From assembly GCF_016863335.1 (NCBI RefSeq), contig NZ_BOOR01000036.1, positions 46,688-110,687 on the forward strand: DNA of 64,000 nucleotides, in the 5' to 3' direction. The notes beneath the pieces were generated by a model, which was not told the DNA's origin, did no database searches, and was given only the letters and a program-made list of their open reading frames with translations. Each line of letters begins with the position of its first letter. The stretch's first letter is position 1. A program made the translations under genes and the position numbers. Origin of the DNA: Planotetraspora thailandica (lineage in GTDB: Bacteria > Actinomycetota > Actinomycetes > Streptosporangiales > Streptosporangiaceae). Shown in pieces: positions 10,840-20,156 of the stretch.

Positions 10840-12576
10840 TCAGGCGATGGTCCATTTCTGGTTTGACGTCCCCCCGCAGGTCCACAACTGCAGCCGCACA
10901 CCGTTGGCCGTGGACTGGTCCCTGACGTCGACGCATTTGTCCGCGTTCACGTTGACCAGGTCGTGGGACGCGTTGAGCGTGAACCTCTGGGCCGGGCTGC
11001 CGTTGCACGTGCCCAGCGTGATGGGGGTCCCGTCGGCCGTCGACCCCCCGGCCATCTGCATGCACATGCCCAGCGAGCGCACCGTGCCGTCCGCCCGGAA
11101 GTCCCAGTTTTGCTGAGGAGCACCCCCGCAGTCCCAGATCTGCAGAGGAGTCCCGGGGACCGCCTGGCCGTTCTGCACGTCGATGCAGCGGTTGGACCCC
11201 AAGCCCACTATTTCCTGGCCGGGAGCCGGCACCTGAGCGGGGCCGCCGGATCCGGCGCCCGTCTCCTTCGGCGGCGCCCCGGTAGCCGACTTGGAGGGTT
11301 TGACTTTGACAGGCTTGTCCACTTTATCCGGTTTGTCGGCCTTGCTCGTCGGCGTATGCCTGCCGGCCCCCGTCGGCTTCCTCACGTGAGGTTTGGGGGA
11401 CGCATGCGAAGCACCGCCGGTGGTCTGCGAGTTCTCCGACGCCGTGGCCTCCTTAGTGGGAGTGGAGAACAGGGAGATGCCCACCGCCACACCAAGCGCG
11501 GCGACGAGCACCGCCACCGAGGCCGCCACGACCACGGGCCTGGCTCTTCCCCTCCCCCTTCTCCTCGGCCCGCTTCTCGTCGGCCCGCTTCTCGTCGGCC
11601 CGCTTCTCGTCGGCGCCGCGCGACCGTCCATGACCGTCGTCCTCGCGGCGCGCGCGCCTGGCGGTTCCGACCCGAACCCCGAGCCGAACCCCGGCCCGAC
11701 AGGCGCGACACCGCGCCGGGCCAAATCGTCGCGGCCTGTCAGGTGGGCCAGCAGTTGTTCCGCGGTGGGGCGCCGGGCGGGATCCTTCTGCAGGGCCGCG
11801 GCGACCGCGTCGCGCAGCGGACCTTCCGGCAGCGCGGAAAGGTCCGGCTCGTCGTTCAGCACTCGATTGAAGATCGCGAGCATGGTGTCGGTGCCGAACG
11901 CGGGCGTCCCCGTGGCCGCATAGACCATGGTGACGCCCCAGGAGAACACGTCGGCGGCCGCTGTCACCCGCTCGCCGCGGATCTGTTCCGGAGAGGCGTA
12001 CGACGGAGTACCCAGTCCCACGCCCACCGCCGTCAGAGCGGGGGTGTCCGACAACCGGGCGATGCCGAAGTCGATCACCACCGGCCCTTCCGGGCCCATC
12101 ATGACATTGGCCGGCTTGAAATCGCGGTGGACGATGCCCACACGGTGAATGGCCGCCAGGGCCGTGGCCGTAGTGATCGCGAGACGGTCCAGGCCCGCGC
12201 CGCGGCGTGGGCCCTCTCGCTGGACCAGATCGCTCAGCGAGGAACCGAGAACGTACTCGCTGACGATGTACGGATGCTCACCGGCCAGGTCGACGTGAAG
12301 CACCGGAGCAGTGCAGAACCTGGCGACACGCCGCGCCACCGCCACCTCTCGGAGGAGACGTTCGCGCGCCTCGGGGTCCTCCGTGAGCCGGGCGTGCAGG
12401 AGCTTGATCGCCACCTGATCGCCGTTCCGCGACCGGCCCAGGTAGACCACTCCTTGGCTACCTTCACCCAGACGGCGTACCACCTCGAACTCACCGAAAT
12501 GGGACGGGGTTTCATCGATCAACTGTTCTGCCAACTCAACCCCAGGACTGGTTCTGGCTGGGCATTTCCAGCGCAT
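10840..12576 (-). CDS. Ser/Thr protein kinase with extracellular ricin-type lectin domain
   Basis: Membrane receptor-like kinase, about 578 aa. The cytoplasmic kinase domain has the P-loop GEGSQGVVYLG, VAIKLL lysine, catalytic loop HRDFKPANVM, VIDFGIAR and GTPSYASPEQ. A basic linker with three TRSGP repeats follows, then one TM (VVVAASVAVLVAALGVAVGI, about residues 345-370). After a Lys/Pro/Ser stalk comes a C-terminal beta-trefoil (about 453-578) with QxW-type motifs QQNW, QRF and QKW. The outside lectin domain suggests carbohydrate sensing, fitting the glucan locus next door (inference). The start ATG 12576 is tentative; upstream frame to 12861 is low complexity. Confidence 0.88.
   Translation of the reverse strand: MRWKCPARTSPGVELAEQLIDETPSHFGEFEVVRRLGEGSQGVVYLGRSRNGDQVAIKLLHARLTEDPEARERLLREVAVARRVARFCTAPVLHVDLAGEHPYIVSEYVLGSSLSDLVQREGPRRGAGLDRLAITTATALAAIHRVGIVHRDFKPANVMMGPEGPVVIDFGIARLSDTPALTAVGVGLGTPSYASPEQIRGERVTAAADVFSWGVTMVYAATGTPAFGTDTMLAIFNRVLNDEPDLSALPEGPLRDAVAAALQKDPARRPTAEQLLAHLTGRDDLARRGVAPVGPGFGSGFGSEPPGARAARTTVMDGRAAPTRSGPTRSGPTRSGPRRRGRGRARPVVVAASVAVLVAALGVAVGISLFSTPTKEATASENSQTTGGASHASPKPHVRKPTGAGRHTPTSKADKPDKVDKPVKVKPSKSATGAPPKETGAGSGGPAQVPAPGQEIVGLGSNRCIDVQNGQAVPGTPLQIWDCGGAPQQNWDFRADGTVRSLGMCMQMAGGSTADGTPITLGTCNGSPAQRFTLNASHDLVNVNADKCVDVRDQSTANGVRLQLWTCGGTSNQKWTIA
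11566..11610. repeat. 15-bp tandem repeat inside the lectin kinase gene
   Basis: Three identical copies of CGGCCCGCTTCTCGT (plus-strand reading), in frame, encoding the repeated TRSGP pentapeptide in the juxtamembrane linker of the kinase. Copy number may vary by slippage without breaking the frame. Confidence 0.85.
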
Positions 12577-12661
12577 AAAGGTACCAGTCCATACGTCTTC
12601 GCCCGTTATCTCACGCTCGCCGGCCCACCGCACGCGCGGTGAGCCGCCGAGCCGTACGGAC

Positions 12662-12692
12662 GAAGGCGCGGCCCGGAGCGGGCCGCGCCTTC
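12662..12692 (-). terminator. Terminator of the ABC/GH13/GH87 operon
   Basis: A 13-bp perfect stem, GAAGGCGCGGCCC with GGGCCGCGCCTTC, around the loop GGAGC. It lies 60 bp beyond the stop of the GH87-like gene on the minus strand and ahead of the lectin kinase start at 12576. The position fits termination of the five-gene sugar operon. There is no clear U tract, which is common in high-GC actinomycetes. Confidence 0.75.
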
Positions 12693-12751
12693 GAGGTGGC
12701 GTCCGGGGGGCGGGCTGACCGCCCACCCCCCGGAGTTCTGGGGCCGTTCTC

Positions 12752-14752
12752 CTACGACCAGGGGGACGGCGCCGGGGGCGCGACGACCGGCGGGCGGTCG
12801 TCACAGGTGATGGTGTTCGGCAGCTCCCACGGGGCCAGCCACGGACCGGTGGTGCCGCCACCGTCGTTGCCGCCGAGATCCGTCAGCGAGAACTCCGAAC
12901 CGGTGGGCGGGAAGTTGAACGAGCCGCAGTTGTTGACGCCGACCGCGCCGACGTTGCGGGCGTCCACGTTCTCGAACGACGCCGAGCCCTTCACACGGGC
13001 GCTGACGACCGAGGTGCCGGTCCCGTCGACCCGGATGTCCTTGAAGTGCACGTTCGTGATCGAGTACAGGTCCTTCACGCCGAAGTCGCTGACCAGCATG
13101 ATCGCGTTGTAGGTGTTGTCGAGGAAGTGGTCCCCGACGACCTGGATGTCGGCGTCGATGTTCTTCTCCAGCGCGTAGAACCAGATGGCGCCGAGGCCGA
13201 TGTTCCAGTTCAGCTCGTACGTGCCGGCGCGGACCGTGGTGTTGTCGGTGATCCACAGGTGCCCGGTGAACGGTTCGGCGCCGAAGCGCGAGCCCACCTG
13301 GATGGCGCTGCCCTCGCGGATCGGGTCGGCGACCAGGTTGCCGGAGACCTTGATGTCCTTGCCGCCGTAGATCGCGATGCCGTTGGCGAGCACGGGCGTC
13401 TGGACGGTGTTGTGGTCGAAGGTGTTGCCGGCGTTGGAGGTCTTCTCCGACCACATGGCCAGGGCGTCGTCACCGGTGTTGCGCACGAAGTTGTTCGACG
13501 CGACGGAGTTGGTGACCCCGGTGTGGAAGTTCAGGCCGTCGGCGATCTGGTCGACGATGACGTTGTTCGTGACCTTCACGTTGTTCATCGGGCCGTCGAA
13601 CCACAGGCCGACCTTGGTGTGGTGGATGTAGAGGCCGTCGATGGTCGAGTCGCTCATCGCGCCGCCGACGCCGTTCACCTGGTCGGTGTCGATGCGCTCG
13701 CGGACGTCGCCCTCGATCGCGAAGCCGGACAGGTGGACGTTCCTGCTGCCGCCCGCGGACACGTCCTTGCCGTAGAAGCCGACGCCCGTGTGCACCGAGC
13801 CGTCGGGGGCGGGCGTGCTCAGGGCGACCTCGCGGCCCTTGATGACGGTGTACCAGTTGCCGGCGCCCTCGATCGTCACGTCGTCGACGACGATGTGACG
13901 GTTCACCTGGTAGGTGCCCGGCGGGACGTAGACCTTGAGGTGGGCGCGCGTGGCGAACGCGATCGCCTTGTCGAACGCGCCGGCCGAGTCGCGCTTGCCC
14001 CGCGGGTCGGCGCCGAAGGCCAGCACGTTGGCCGCGACGAGGCTGACCTTGGGCGCGCCGACGAGCTGCGAGTCGAGCAGGTCGACGACCGTCCAGGCGG
14101 CCTTGGCGCCGGCCGGCACCGTCAGCCGCACCTTGTCACCCGCGCGGTACGTCTTGCCGAGCAGCAGGCGCTGCTCGTCGTAGAAGTGGCTCGGGCGGAA
14201 CGGCTTGGTGATCGTAGGGGCGGGCGTCGTGGCGTTGGGAACGCAGCCGCACTCAGTGATCCACCAGTCGGGGTGCAGCAGGTCGGCGTTCGGGTCGTTC
14301 GAGAACGGATACTGGTTGTACAGCCACGCGTATTGCGACGTCAGCGTCATGGTGGTCCGGTTCTTGCCGTTGACCGTGACGTTGAGGGGCGAGGTGATGC
14401 CGCCGCCGTTCGGCGCGTCGGGGATGCTGTACCGCACGGTGATCGCGTTGGCCGCCTTCGGCAGCGTGAACTCGACGTACTGTCCCGCCGTCAGCCTGAC
14501 CGCCTTACGGCCGGACGCCTCCGACGGCAGCGTGTAGGCGGTGCGGTCGGGGCCGATGACCGAGCCGTTGGTGGCGGCGTTCTCCGCCTCCTGCTCGACG
14601 AAGTCGACCTTCGCGCCCCGCCCCGCGACCAGCGAGGGGTCGAGGGCGGCGCGCGTGACGACGGGGGAATTGGAAGCCGACGCCGAGGCGGGGGCGGAGA
14701 GCGCCACGAGGCCGGTGGCCGCCAGGGACACCGATAAGAGGGATCTGAGCAT
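12752..14752 (-). CDS. Secreted GH87-like alpha-1,3-glucanase/mycodextranase (1)
   Basis: Secreted endo-glucanase, 666 aa. Signal peptide about residues 1-26 (LLSVSLAATGLVALSAPASA). A CBM35-like beta-sandwich follows (DFVEQEAENAATNG ... GQYVEFTLPKAANAI), then a right-handed beta-helix from about residue 230. Three Asp residues at 405, 428 and 429 (ADGLNFHTG ... RNTGDD) have the 23/24 spacing of the catalytic triad known for GH87 alpha-1,3-glucanase. Substrate would be alpha-1,3 or mixed alpha-1,3/1,4 glucan such as fungal wall polymer (inference). Last gene of the ABC/GH13 operon, 18 bp after the glucosidase. It lacks the discoidin modules of its paralogue at 21465. Confidence 0.82.
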   Translation of the reverse strand: MLRSLLSVSLAATGLVALSAPASASASNSPVVTRAALDPSLVAGRGAKVDFVEQEAENAATNGSVIGPDRTAYTLPSEASGRKAVRLTAGQYVEFTLPKAANAITVRYSIPDAPNGGGITSPLNVTVNGKNRTTMTLTSQYAWLYNQYPFSNDPNADLLHPDWWITECGCVPNATTPAPTITKPFRPSHFYDEQRLLLGKTYRAGDKVRLTVPAGAKAAWTVVDLLDSQLVGAPKVSLVAANVLAFGADPRGKRDSAGAFDKAIAFATRAHLKVYVPPGTYQVNRHIVVDDVTIEGAGNWYTVIKGREVALSTPAPDGSVHTGVGFYGKDVSAGGSRNVHLSGFAIEGDVRERIDTDQVNGVGGAMSDSTIDGLYIHHTKVGLWFDGPMNNVKVTNNVIVDQIADGLNFHTGVTNSVASNNFVRNTGDDALAMWSEKTSNAGNTFDHNTVQTPVLANGIAIYGGKDIKVSGNLVADPIREGSAIQVGSRFGAEPFTGHLWITDNTTVRAGTYELNWNIGLGAIWFYALEKNIDADIQVVGDHFLDNTYNAIMLVSDFGVKDLYSITNVHFKDIRVDGTGTSVVSARVKGSASFENVDARNVGAVGVNNCGSFNFPPTGSEFSLTDLGGNDGGGTTGPWLAPWELPNTITCDDRPPVVAPPAPSPWS

Positions 14753-14770
14753 GGGGGGTGTGACCTACCT

Positions 14771-16363
14771 TCAGGAGGAAAGCCAGGCTGCTGTGTCGGT
14801 GGGCAGAAGATCACCGTCAAGGGGGCCGCTGGTCAGCAGGACCGACGTGTGCGGCGGGAGCCGTACCGGCTCCGGGCTGAGATTGACGACGCAGATGATG
14901 CCGGACTCACGAGTGAAGGCCAGCACGCCGTCCCCCGTACCCCCGGCCTCGGTGGGCAGCCAGGCCATCGTCCCGTCGCCGAGCCGCTCGCGGCGGACGG
15001 CCAGGGCTCTGCGGTAGAGCGAGAGCATCGACTCCGGGTCGTGCTCCTCCGCCTCGACCGTCATGGTGTTCCAGGCCGCCGGCTGCGGCAGCCAGGAGCC
15101 CCCGGTGCCGAATCCGAACGGCGGTGCGTCGCCCGACCAGGGCAGCGGCACGCGGCACCCGTCCCGGCCCGGGTCGGTGTGCCCCGACCTGGCCCAGATG
15201 GGGTCCTCGCGCATGTCGTCGGGGATGTCCTCGACCTCCCAGAGGCCGAGCTCCTCCCCCTGGTAGACGTAGACGCTGCCGGGCAGGGCCATCGCCAGCA
15301 GCGCGGCGGCCCGCGCCCGGCGGGTGCCCAGCTCCAGGTCGTACGGCACGCCGTGCTTGCGGTCATCGTGCGAGAAGGACGTGTCGGCCCTGCCGTACCT
15401 GGTGGGGGGCCTGGTCACGTCGTGGTTCGACAACACCCAGGTCGCGGGCGCGTCGATCGGCACGTGCGTGGCGAGGGTCAGGTCGATGACGTCGCGCAGG
15501 GCGTCCGGCTCCCAGGCGCTGGACAGGAACGCGAAGTTGAAGGCCGTGTGCATCTCGTCGCCCCGCAGGTAGAGGGCGAAGCGCTCCTGGTCGGGCAGCC
15601 ACACCTCGCCGATGAGCACACGCTGGCCGTACTCGTCGGCGATGCGGCGCCACTCGCGGTAGACCTCGTGCACGCCGTCGTGGTCGGTGTAGGACTCCTC
15701 GACGCTGTCGAGGTCCTTCACGAGCACGGCGGCCGAGTCGATGCGGATGCCGTCCACGCCCCGGTCGAACCAGAAGCGCAGGACGTCGAGGAACTCCTGA
15801 CGCACGTCGGGGTTGGTCCAGTTGAAGTCGGGCTGCTCGGGGGCGAACAGATGCAGGTACCACTCGCCGTCGGGCACCTGGGTCCACGCCGGCCCGCCGA
15901 AGATCGACTGCCAGCCGTTCGGCGGGCCGTCGCCCACACCAGGACGGAACCAGAACCGCTCCCGAGCCTCCGAACCGGGACCGGCCGCCAGCGCCTCCTG
16001 GAACCAGGCGGTCTGGTCGGAGCCGTGATTGGGGACCACGTCGATGATGGTGCGGATGCCGAGGTCGTGGGCTTCCTCGATCAGCTTCTCCGCCTCGGCC
16101 AGCGTCCCGAAGACCGGCTCGATGTTCCGGTAGTCGGCGACGTCGTAGCCGCCGTCGGCCATGGGCGACGGGTACCACGGGTTCAGCCAGATCGCGTCCA
16201 CGCCGAGCTCGGAGAGGTACGGGAGACGTGCCCGCAGCCCTGCCAGGTCGCCTGTGCCGTCGCCGTTGCCGTCGGCGAAACTGCGCAGGTAGACCTGGTA
16301 GATCGCGGCACCCCGCCACCATCCCCGGTTCGGGGTCGCCCCTGTGGGCGTGTTGCCGGGCAT
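14771..16363 (-). CDS. GH13 alpha-glucosidase (oligosaccharide hydrolase)
   Basis: Cytoplasmic GH13 enzyme of the oligo-glucosidase type, 530 aa. Starts near GWWRGAAIYQVYLRSFADGN. Motifs: DVVPNH, GIRIDSA (nucleophile Asp), LIGEVW (acid/base Glu) and LSNHD (stabiliser). No signal peptide, so it acts on imported oligosaccharides. It sits between the permease genes (30 bp upstream) and the secreted GH87-like gene, which points to hydrolysis of gluco-oligosaccharides released outside the cell. Linkage preference (alpha-1,3, 1,4 or 1,6) cannot be told from motifs. Confidence 0.9.
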   Translation of the reverse strand: MPGNTPTGATPNRGWWRGAAIYQVYLRSFADGNGDGTGDLAGLRARLPYLSELGVDAIWLNPWYPSPMADGGYDVADYRNIEPVFGTLAEAEKLIEEAHDLGIRTIIDVVPNHGSDQTAWFQEALAAGPGSEARERFWFRPGVGDGPPNGWQSIFGGPAWTQVPDGEWYLHLFAPEQPDFNWTNPDVRQEFLDVLRFWFDRGVDGIRIDSAAVLVKDLDSVEESYTDHDGVHEVYREWRRIADEYGQRVLIGEVWLPDQERFALYLRGDEMHTAFNFAFLSSAWEPDALRDVIDLTLATHVPIDAPATWVLSNHDVTRPPTRYGRADTSFSHDDRKHGVPYDLELGTRRARAAALLAMALPGSVYVYQGEELGLWEVEDIPDDMREDPIWARSGHTDPGRDGCRVPLPWSGDAPPFGFGTGGSWLPQPAAWNTMTVEAEEHDPESMLSLYRRALAVRRERLGDGTMAWLPTEAGGTGDGVLAFTRESGIICVVNLSPEPVRLPPHTSVLLTSGPLDGDLLPTDTAAWLSS

Positions 16364-16392
16364 GCTGAATACAACTCCTTACGGGTGAAGGG

Positions 16393-17367
16393 TCAGCCCT
16401 TAAGGCTTCCGGCGGTGAGACCCGCCATGATGTGCCGCTGGAAGATGAAGAAGACGACGATGGTCGGAATGCTCGCGATCACCAGAGAGGCGACCAGCAC
16501 GTTCTGTGGCATCTGCGAGGACAACGAGGCGATGCCGATGCTGATGGACATCTTGTCGCTGTCCGGCAGGACCAGCAGCGGCCAGACGAAGTCCCGCCAG
16601 ACGTTCACCACGGTGAGGATGGAGACCACGCCGAGGATCGGACGGGAGATCGGGATCACCACCGACCACAGGACGCGGCCGGGCGAAGCGCCGTCGATCT
16701 CCGCGGCTTCCAGCAGTTCCCTGGGGATCGAGTCGAAGAAGCGCTTGAGCAGGAAGACGTTGAAGCCGTTCGCCGCGGCGGGCAGCCAGATCGCCCACGG
16801 GGTGTTGAGCAGGTCCCAGTGGAAGAACGGCACGTCCTTCACGGTGAGGTATGCCGGCAGCATGATGACCAGCGGCGGGATCATCAGCGTCGACAACATC
16901 AGGGCCAAGACGACCTTGCCGAGCACCGGGCGGAGCTTGGACAGGGCGTAGGCCGCCGAGACGTCGAACGCGATGGTCAGCAGCCAGGCGCCGCCCGCGT
17001 AGAGGGCCGTGTTGCCGAGCAGCTTGCCCAGCTCCAGCAGATCCCAGGCCTGCACGTAGCCGTCCAGCGAGAAATGCTTCGGCAGGAAGGTCGGCGGGAT
17101 GGAGTTGAGCTCCTCGGTCGACTTCATCGCGCCGGTGATCATCCAGTAGAGCGGGAAGACGAACGCGGCGGTGAAGCTGACGACCACGACCACCAGCACG
17201 GTCCAGTAGATGATCCGGCCGTGGGTCGTGTTGAGCTGGTGGGGCGAGACGGCGGTGCGGAACTGCGTGTTGATCGGCTTGCGCGGGCGCCGGGACTCGC
17301 GCCCGGGCTGCTCCTGCCGGGGAGAGACGGGTGGCGGCGTGCCGACGGGCTGCAGGATGGCGGACAT
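16393..17367 (-). CDS. Carbohydrate ABC transporter permease, MalG type
   Basis: Inner permease of a CUT1-type sugar importer, about 324 aa with six predicted TM helices. The EAA loop that contacts the ATPase reads EAAEIDGASPGRVLWSVVIP. N-terminal 60 residues are Pro/Arg-rich cytoplasmic sequence. ATG 17367 is the first start after the upstream permease stop (11-bp gap); the open frame extends further only as an out-of-gene shadow. No ATPase gene is in the cluster, so a shared MsiK-type ATPase elsewhere probably energises it, as in other actinomycetes (inference). Confidence 0.92.
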   Translation of the reverse strand: MSAILQPVGTPPPVSPRQEQPGRESRRPRKPINTQFRTAVSPHQLNTTHGRIIYWTVLVVVVVSFTAAFVFPLYWMITGAMKSTEELNSIPPTFLPKHFSLDGYVQAWDLLELGKLLGNTALYAGGAWLLTIAFDVSAAYALSKLRPVLGKVVLALMLSTLMIPPLVIMLPAYLTVKDVPFFHWDLLNTPWAIWLPAAANGFNVFLLKRFFDSIPRELLEAAEIDGASPGRVLWSVVIPISRPILGVVSILTVVNVWRDFVWPLLVLPDSDKMSISIGIASLSSQMPQNVLVASLVIASIPTIVVFFIFQRHIMAGLTAGSLKG

Positions 17368-17378
17368 GGTCGCTCCCC

Positions 17379-18302
17379 TCACACCGTGTTGTCGCGCGAG
17401 ATGCGCAGGTAGATGGCCGAGAACACCATGAGCACGAGCATGAGCATCAGGCCGAGGGCGTTGCCCGCATTGAGGCTGCCGAAGTTGAAGGCGTACTGAT
17501 ACATGAGATAGACGACGGTGACCGTCGAGTTCTCCGGGCCGCCGCCGGTGAGCAGATAGGGCTCGATGAAGACCTGCATGGTCGCCACGATCTGCAGCAG
17601 CAGCATCACCAGTAGGATCAGCTTGGTCTGCGGGATCGTGATGTGCCTGATCCGCTTGAAGAGGCCGGCGCCGTCCAGCTCGGCGGCCTCGTACAGCTCG
17701 CTCGGGATGGTCTGCAGGGCGGCGAGGTAGATCAGGGTGCCGCTGCCCATGTTCATCCAGGTGGAGACGATGACCAGCGAGATCAGGGCGGTGCTCGTCG
17801 AGTTGAGCCACTGGAGCCCGGGCAGGTGGAAGAAGCTGAGGATCTGGTTGAACAGCCCGTAGTCGGGGTTGTAGAACCACTGGAACAGCAGGACGCCCAC
17901 CGCGGGCGGCAGCATGACCGGCAGGTAGACGACGAAGCGCAGGTAGGCGCGGGCGTGCCGTAATTCGTTGAGGACGATCGCGGTGACGAAGGGGATCGCG
18001 TAGCCGCACAGCAGTGCGAGCAGCGTGAACATCGCCGTGTTGATCCACGCGGGCGCGAAGGCCGGGTCGCTGAAGACGGTGCGGAAGTTCTTCAGCCCCA
18101 CCCATTCGGGCGCGTCCACGAAGTTCGTCTTCTGGAAGCTGAGGATGACCTGCCGGACCATCGGATACCAGGAGAAGAACGCGAAACAGATCAGAGCGCC
18201 GCAGAGGAATCCGTAGGCGGTCAGATTGCGTCGTACGGCACGCCGCAGCTTCGTGGGCTGCCGCCGCCTGCGGTTCGCTACCGGGATACTCGCTGTGGTC
18301 AT
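17379..18302 (-). CDS. Carbohydrate ABC transporter permease, MalF type
   Basis: Partner permease of the importer, 307 aa, six TM helices, first at about residues 30-52 (FLCGALICFAFFSWYPMV). The EAA motif is EAAELDGAGLFKRIRHITIP. It lies 87 bp after the substrate-binding protein gene and 11 bp before the MalG-type gene, in the usual order binding protein-MalF-MalG. With the neighbouring GH13 and GH87-like genes it likely imports alpha-gluco-oligosaccharides. Confidence 0.93.
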   Translation of the reverse strand: MTTASIPVANRRRRQPTKLRRAVRRNLTAYGFLCGALICFAFFSWYPMVRQVILSFQKTNFVDAPEWVGLKNFRTVFSDPAFAPAWINTAMFTLLALLCGYAIPFVTAIVLNELRHARAYLRFVVYLPVMLPPAVGVLLFQWFYNPDYGLFNQILSFFHLPGLQWLNSTSTALISLVIVSTWMNMGSGTLIYLAALQTIPSELYEAAELDGAGLFKRIRHITIPQTKLILLVMLLLQIVATMQVFIEPYLLTGGGPENSTVTVVYLMYQYAFNFGSLNAGNALGLMLMLVLMVFSAIYLRISRDNTV

Positions 18303-18389
18303 CGTTGTGATTCCGATCTCGACGTGCTGGCCGGGGCGCCGGCCGCGGCCAGATCACGGCCACGGGCGGCGCCCCGGATTATCGAACGG

Positions 18390-19772
18390 TCAGCTCTTCG
18401 AGGCGAGCATGGAGTTGACCTTCGCCTCGGCGTCGGACAGGAGCTGGTCGACGTTGGCGTCCTTCCTGGTGAGGACCGCCGACATCGGGGTGTCGAGGAT
18501 CGCGTAGATCTCCTGGGCGTACGGCCCCGGCTCCGGCTTCGGCGTGATGCCCTTGGAGCCTTCGACCCATCCGGCGAACTGGGCGGCGTCGATGTTGGCG
18601 TTGGCCGCGCGCAGGTCGGTGACCGCCTTGCCCGACGCGGTGTCCGCGCCGTACAGGTCGGGGTAGGGCTGACCGACGGTCAGGTTCTGGCTCTTGGCCC
18701 GCACGTAGTCGAGCTGGCCCTTGCCCGGGGTGAGGAACTTGTACTCGATCCACTTGAGGCCGGCCCTGATCTGGTCCGGGGTGGCCTTCGGGTTGATCAT
18801 GTAGCCGGCGCCGCCGTTGAGCAGGGCCTTGGCCTCGGGCTGGGCGGTGACGGCGTAGTTCTCGAACTTGCCGCCGAAGTCGTTGCGGAGCGAGATGAGC
18901 ACGTCGGGCGCGCCCAGCATCATGCCCATCTTGCCGCCGGCCATGGCCTTCATGAGGGCCGGCCACTCGATGTACAGCTGGGAGCCCATGCTGTTGTCGG
19001 TCCACCGCATCTGCTGCAGGTTCTGCAGGACGGCCTTGCCCTCGGGGGTGTTGAAGGCTGCCTTCTTGCCGTCGTCGCTGATGACCGAGCCGCCGCGGCC
19101 GTAGATGGAGGCGGTGAAGTGCCAGCCACCGGTGTTGCCGCCGCTGTACTCGCCGTACCCGACGTAACCGGGGCCGAGCGCCGCGATCTTCTTGGCCGCG
19201 GCCTGCACCTCGGCCCAGGTCTTGGGCGGGCTGTTCGGGTCGAGGCCGGCCTTGGTGAAGACCTCCTTGTTGTAGACGAGGCCCATGCCGTAGCCGTCGG
19301 TCGGCAGACCGTAGACCTTGCCGTCCTTCTTGAACAGGTCGAGCGAGCTGTTGTAGTCCGGGTAGGTCTTCAGCTCGTTGACGTAGGAGGAGATGTCGGC
19401 GGCCTGCCCGCTCTCGATGAGGCGGCCCACGTTGGGGAAGTTGACGTAGAAGACCGTCTCGAGGTCGCCGCTGGCCAGCTTCGGCTCGAAGGTCTTCGGG
19501 TCGTAGCAGGGGAAGGCGTCGGTGACCTTGGAGATCGTGATGTTCGGGTACAGCTTCTGGAAGCCCGCCACGTCCTCTTCGAAGGTCGCGCGCTCCGCCT
19601 TGTTCGTCTTCGGCGGCTCACAGTTGACGCTGATCGACACCGGGGCGTTGGGGTTGGCGGACGGCGCGGCGGACTTGCCGGCGTCACCGCCGTCGCTGCT
19701 GCTGCTGCCGCAGCCCGCCGCCGCGAGGGCCAAGCCCGCGGCCAGAACTATTGAAAGGTTGCGGGGTTTCAT
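18390..19772 (-). CDS. Sugar ABC transporter substrate-binding lipoprotein
   Basis: Extracellular solute-binding protein, about 460 aa, anchored by a lipidated Cys (signal LSIVLAAGLALAAAGCGSS, lipobox AAGC). A Ser/Gly/Asp spacer follows and then a type 1 binding fold. ATG 19772 has CAGGAGGGAACAATC ahead, a strong ribosome site. First gene of the operon binding protein-MalF-MalG-GH13-GH87. The 384-bp region upstream holds a palindrome at 19923-19966 that could be the LacI operator and a terminator for the upstream lacI gene. Confidence 0.92.
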   Translation of the reverse strand: MKPRNLSIVLAAGLALAAAGCGSSSSDGGDAGKSAAPSANPNAPVSISVNCEPPKTNKAERATFEEDVAGFQKLYPNITISKVTDAFPCYDPKTFEPKLASGDLETVFYVNFPNVGRLIESGQAADISSYVNELKTYPDYNSSLDLFKKDGKVYGLPTDGYGMGLVYNKEVFTKAGLDPNSPPKTWAEVQAAAKKIAALGPGYVGYGEYSGGNTGGWHFTASIYGRGGSVISDDGKKAAFNTPEGKAVLQNLQQMRWTDNSMGSQLYIEWPALMKAMAGGKMGMMLGAPDVLISLRNDFGGKFENYAVTAQPEAKALLNGGAGYMINPKATPDQIRAGLKWIEYKFLTPGKGQLDYVRAKSQNLTVGQPYPDLYGADTASGKAVTDLRAANANIDAAQFAGWVEGSKGITPKPEPGPYAQEIYAILDTPMSAVLTRKDANVDQLLSDAEAKVNSMLASKS

Positions 19773-19922
19773 GATTGTTCCCTCCTGGAACGGCGCACCA
19801 CGACCCGTCTTGGAGCTCGCTGTCTCGGGGGCATGGGGGGCGCCTCCGATCCAGCTCGGTTGCGAGAAACATACAGAGCCATGCAGAACCCAGCAATACT
19901 CCGTCATTCATGATGCAAAAAA

Positions 19923-19966
19923 GTGACAGTGAACCCTGCGAAACCTCGCAGCATGATCGTTGTCAC
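19923..19966. promoter_or_regulatory. Candidate LacI-family operator upstream of the sugar operon
   Basis: Nested inverted repeats: outer GTGACA (19923-19928) and TGTCAC (19961-19966), inner CTGCGA (19936-19941) and TCGCAG (19946-19951). The region is about 150 bp upstream of the binding-protein start and is relatively AT-rich. A regulator site is inferred from symmetry and position; it does not share an obvious core with the palindromes near 21190 and 21323. Confidence 0.4.
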
Positions 19967-19983
19967 ATCGCGAAAGACGACTG

Positions 19984-20012
19984 AGCCCCCGGACACCGGG
20001 TGTCCGGGGGCT
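19984..20012 (-). terminator. Terminator downstream of lacI (1)
   Basis: A 13-bp perfect stem, AGCCCCCGGACAC with GTGTCCGGGGGCT, around a 3-nt loop. It is 145 bp beyond the stop of the LacI gene at 20157 and ahead of the sugar operon, which isolates the regulator transcript from the operon. Confidence 0.75.
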
Positions 20013-20156
20013 AGGAAAGCCGTCGCCAAGGCAGGCCATGCCGTACGGCCAGGCACGACACGGCCGGGGACGGCCCGGGCATGAAGGCGGGGAGGATCTG
20101 ACCCGGGCCTGTACGGCTGGGCGGCTCGGGCCGGTCAGAACGGCCGATAACGCGGG

